Source: JAFMIT01 sp049421205 (GTDB lineage: Bacteria > Actinomycetota > Actinomycetes > S36-B12 > UBA5976). From it: a DNA stretch of 10,956 nt. The notes beneath the pieces were generated by a model. The model ran no database searches, had not been told where the DNA came from, and worked only from the letters and a program-made list of their open reading frames with translations. Position numbers and translations under genes: made by a program. Shown here in pieces: positions 8,483 through 10,956 of the stretch. The number at the start of each line of letters is the position of its first letter. Positions within the stretch are counted from its first letter, which is position 1. The DNA is taken from NCBI GenBank assembly GCA_049421205.1, contig JBMSMQ010000031.1, positions 1 through 10,956 of the forward strand, read 5' to 3'.

Positions 8483-8526
8483 AACCCGAGTTTAGAATCG
8501 GATTGGTAGAAGTATGAACCTTCAAT

Positions 8527-8578
8527 TCTGAGAAACCTCTGAGAAAAATCTATGCGTATTCAAGGATGAGTCTGAGAA
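8527..8578. promoter_or_regulatory. Three TCTGAGAA direct repeats, likely response-regulator binding site
   Basis: Identical octamers TCTGAGAA occur at 8527-8534, 8538-8545 and 8571-8578. Their starts are 11 and 33 bp apart, whole multiples of 11, so all face the same side of the helix. Direct repeats at 11-bp phasing are typical of OmpR/PhoB-family binding sites, and such a regulator starts at 8626. The array lies between divergent genes, upstream of both, so autoregulation and control of the small exported protein are both possible. Confidence 0.6.
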
Positions 8579-8625
8579 TACCTTGTGCCTAGCCTGATTT
8601 GACTTTATTGAGGCAAAATTGGCCG

Positions 8626-9309
8626 ATGAAAAAGGTGCATGTGCTCGTCATCGAAGATGACAAATCTGTACAGAATCTTCTTGCAGATTCTCTCGCGCTA
8701 GCAAATTTCGACGTAAGTGTTGCCACCAGTGCAGAAGAGGGTGAACTGAAAATCAAGGCCTCAAAACCAGACATTATTGTGTGTGATATCAATCTCCCGC
8801 GACTTTCTGGTTTTGAATTGCTGGAACGTCTTCGATCTGCAAACAACCAGATACCGTTCATCGCACTCACTGCTCGCACTGACAAAATGGACATTGCTGC
8901 TGGATTCAAGACAGGTGCAGATGATTACATTACGAAACCATTTGGACTTGAAGAATTGATTCTACGAATCAATGCGGTACTGCGAAGAAGTGGAATAACC
9001 GATACTTCCAAAAGTTTCACTATAGGAGGACTAGCACTTGATCAAGATAATGTCAGAGTTCTCCATAATGGTGTTAATCTTGAGTTGTCGCCTACCGAGT
9101 TCAAACTCTTTGAAGCACTGCTCTTGAATTATCCGAAAGTGGTCAGAAAAAGTGTCCTGATGCGAGATGTCTGGGGATATGACTTTGAAACAAGTACAGC
9201 AATTCTCGATACTTATATCTCCTACCTTAGAAAGAAGATTCCGGCTGAAAGTCGCGTAAGTATCAAAACAGCTCGTGGGATTGGGTTCAAGTTGGAAGAG
9301 ACACCATGA
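8626..9309 (+). CDS. OmpR/PhoB-family two-component response regulator
   Basis: A 227-residue cytoplasmic DNA-binding regulator. The receiver domain (about 4-118) has the acidic pair Asp11-Asp12, phosphoacceptor Asp54 (IIVCDINLP), Thr82 (LTART) and Lys104 (YITKPF), so it should be phosphorylatable. The C-terminal winged helix (about 128-224) has the family segments LSPTEFKLFEALL, ILDTYISYLRKKI and IKTARGIGFKL. ATG 8626 is preferred over an in-frame TTG at 8599, because MKKVHVLVIEDD is the usual receiver start. Ribosome binding is weak (GAGG 12 bases upstream), so a short or leaderless transcript is possible. The next gene, its kinase, overlaps by four bases. The TCTGAGAA repeats upstream are the obvious candidate site for self-regulation. 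The signal and regulon cannot be read from the sequence. Confidence 0.93.
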   Translation: MKKVHVLVIEDDKSVQNLLADSLALANFDVSVATSAEEGELKIKASKPDIIVCDINLPRLSGFELLERLRSANNQIPFIALTARTDKMDIAAGFKTGADDYITKPFGLEELILRINAVLRRSGITDTSKSFTIGGLALDQDNVRVLHNGVNLELSPTEFKLFEALLLNYPKVVRKSVLMRDVWGYDFETSTAILDTYISYLRKKIPAESRVSIKTARGIGFKLEETP

Positions 9310-10956
9310 GTTTGCGTCTCAAGATTCTCTTTGCAACCTCGCTTGCGGTAGTTCTATCTCTTACACTACTTGGAACATTTGCTATCTCAACGTATCGCTC
9401 GATTTCAATTGAAAGTCTTGCCTCAAGACTTGATAGCACCCTTCGTGAAATCGAAGATATCGATGATTCGCCACTACAGGCAGCGTTCTATCTATCAACT
9501 GTTTCAAACTACCCACTCTATGTGGGAGTTTCCAGTCTGAATGGTCGCATCACCAGTTTGAGTGAACTTGAGATTCCAGTGTCGAAACTGCCAATAGATG
9601 ACCTGGAAATTGCTTCAGGAAATGCAATCGAAGTAGGCGTCAATCAGATTTTGATTCGAACAATCAAACTTGAAGGTTCAGGATATATAGTCATTGCAAC
9701 CGATTTGAAGACGATCAACCGGACTGTGGACGAACTTACGCGGAATATCCTCCTTGCTGCACTCTTACTCATTATGAGTAATGCGCTTTTTCTACATTTA
9801 CTGACACGGCGAGATTTGAATCATGTGAAACGACTAGCAGACGAAGCGAACAAGATTGCAACAGGCAACTACCATGAATCGATAACCCCAGTCTTGGGAC
9901 GAAACGAAGTAGCAGAGCTGTCACAATCAATCTCAGCTATGACCGAAAGTTTGAAGGCAAACGCGGAGAATCTACAAGTTCTCTTCGGAAGTATTTCCCA
10001 CGAACTCAAAACCCCCCTCACAGCAATTCGTGGATACATAGAATTACTTGAAAGCTCTCCTGAACTCACCGAAGAGCAAATCAAATCTATTGACATCATT
10101 CAAAGCGAAGTGGAGCGAATGACATCGCTTATCAATGACTTATTACTCGTATCAAAACTCGGAGCACTCGAGTACGAGTTGAACGACACTTTTGATGTTG
10201 TTGACCTGCTAAAGGCTCGCCTTCAGGTGGTTCGAGACCTACAACCCGAGCGAAGTGTGAAGGTTCATGGTGAAGCGTCGCTAATTATCACAGGATCTAA
10301 AGCTCTCATTGAACGCTTAATTGATAATCTGATTTCTAATCTACTTCATCACACATCCGAAACTACTGGAGTCATATTTGAATTCGAAATTGATTCAAGA
10401 TTATGGAAACTTCATTATCATGATGACGGTCCAGGGTTACCAGATAGTTATGGATCTGGTACTTCCATAACTTTTCAGAAATTCGATCCTCGAAAATCAA
10501 CAGGGTCCTCAACTGGTCTCGGACTCTTCATCATTCAATCAATCGTTAAACAGCATCATGGTTCAATAGAAGTCGGGCTTTCGTCTGGGCTAAAACTTAC
10601 GCTCACTTTTCCAATAGATCAATCCCGTTAGTCTGATTATGAACATCAGCGACGTCGCGCTTTGCTCTCAGAGTTCCTAGTGATTAACTACCTCACGGTT
10701 GTAGCGTGATTCTTGGAATATAGAAAGAAATGCGTTTAATATTTGCTTTTCATTCTGAACTCATAGTTTAACTCCCCCATAATTTTGAGAAGGTCAGATT
10801 AACGCTTTCAGCGTAAGTTGGTCTACTGATTGACGTAGAAACATTATCCCTAGCACAACTGCCCTAATGAAAGTTGAAGTAGTCTCAATTTTCCACGAAT
10901 GTGGAGCCGCCTTCGGGAATCGAACCCGAGACCTTCTCATTACGAGTGAGACGCTC

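Overview
The window looks like a chromosomal segment of a Gram-positive, AT-leaning bacterium, most likely a low-GC aquatic actinobacterium. The grounds are the secreted S8 protease with actinobacterial-style YQW Ig-like repeats, the lipoproteins with an OmpA-like C-terminus and no outer-membrane genes in view, and clean AGGAGG-type ribosome binding sites with some TTG and GTG starts. This placement is inference; no marker gene settles it. No phage, transposon, integrase or CRISPR array is visible.

Layout: (1) 3-182, the C-terminal end of a membrane protein, probably a TauE/SafE-type permease. (2) 296-3151 (+), a large secreted subtilisin-family protease with two Cys-containing repeats and three Ig-like repeats. 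(3) 3313-4761 (-), homospermidine synthase. (4) 4841-6325 and 6449-7942 (+), two paralogous lipoproteins in tandem, each with its own leader hairpin, ribosome binding site and terminator. (5) 8016-8471 (-), a small exported helical protein. (6) 8626-9309 and 9306-10631 (+), an OmpR-type response regulator and its histidine kinase overlapping by ATGA, divergent from the small exported protein across a control region with three identical 8-bp repeats. (7) 10632-10901, a 270-bp spacer. (8) 10902-10956 (-), the 3' three quarters of a tRNA-Thr(CGT), cut by the window edge.

How the parts fit: most genes here encode envelope or secreted products (permease, protease, two lipoproteins, exported helical protein, sensor kinase). 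The two-component pair probably controls its own promoter and perhaps the divergent exported protein through the TCTGAGAA repeats. The tandem lipoproteins are the most unusual part. Each carries a long N-terminal region I do not recognise, joined to a C-terminus resembling the OmpA peptidoglycan-binding fold. The duplication includes a leader inverted repeat whose base pairs changed in a compensated way, and a terminator with the same loop length. Homospermidine synthase stands alone as a metabolic gene and shares the inverted-repeat intergenic region with the first lipoprotein.
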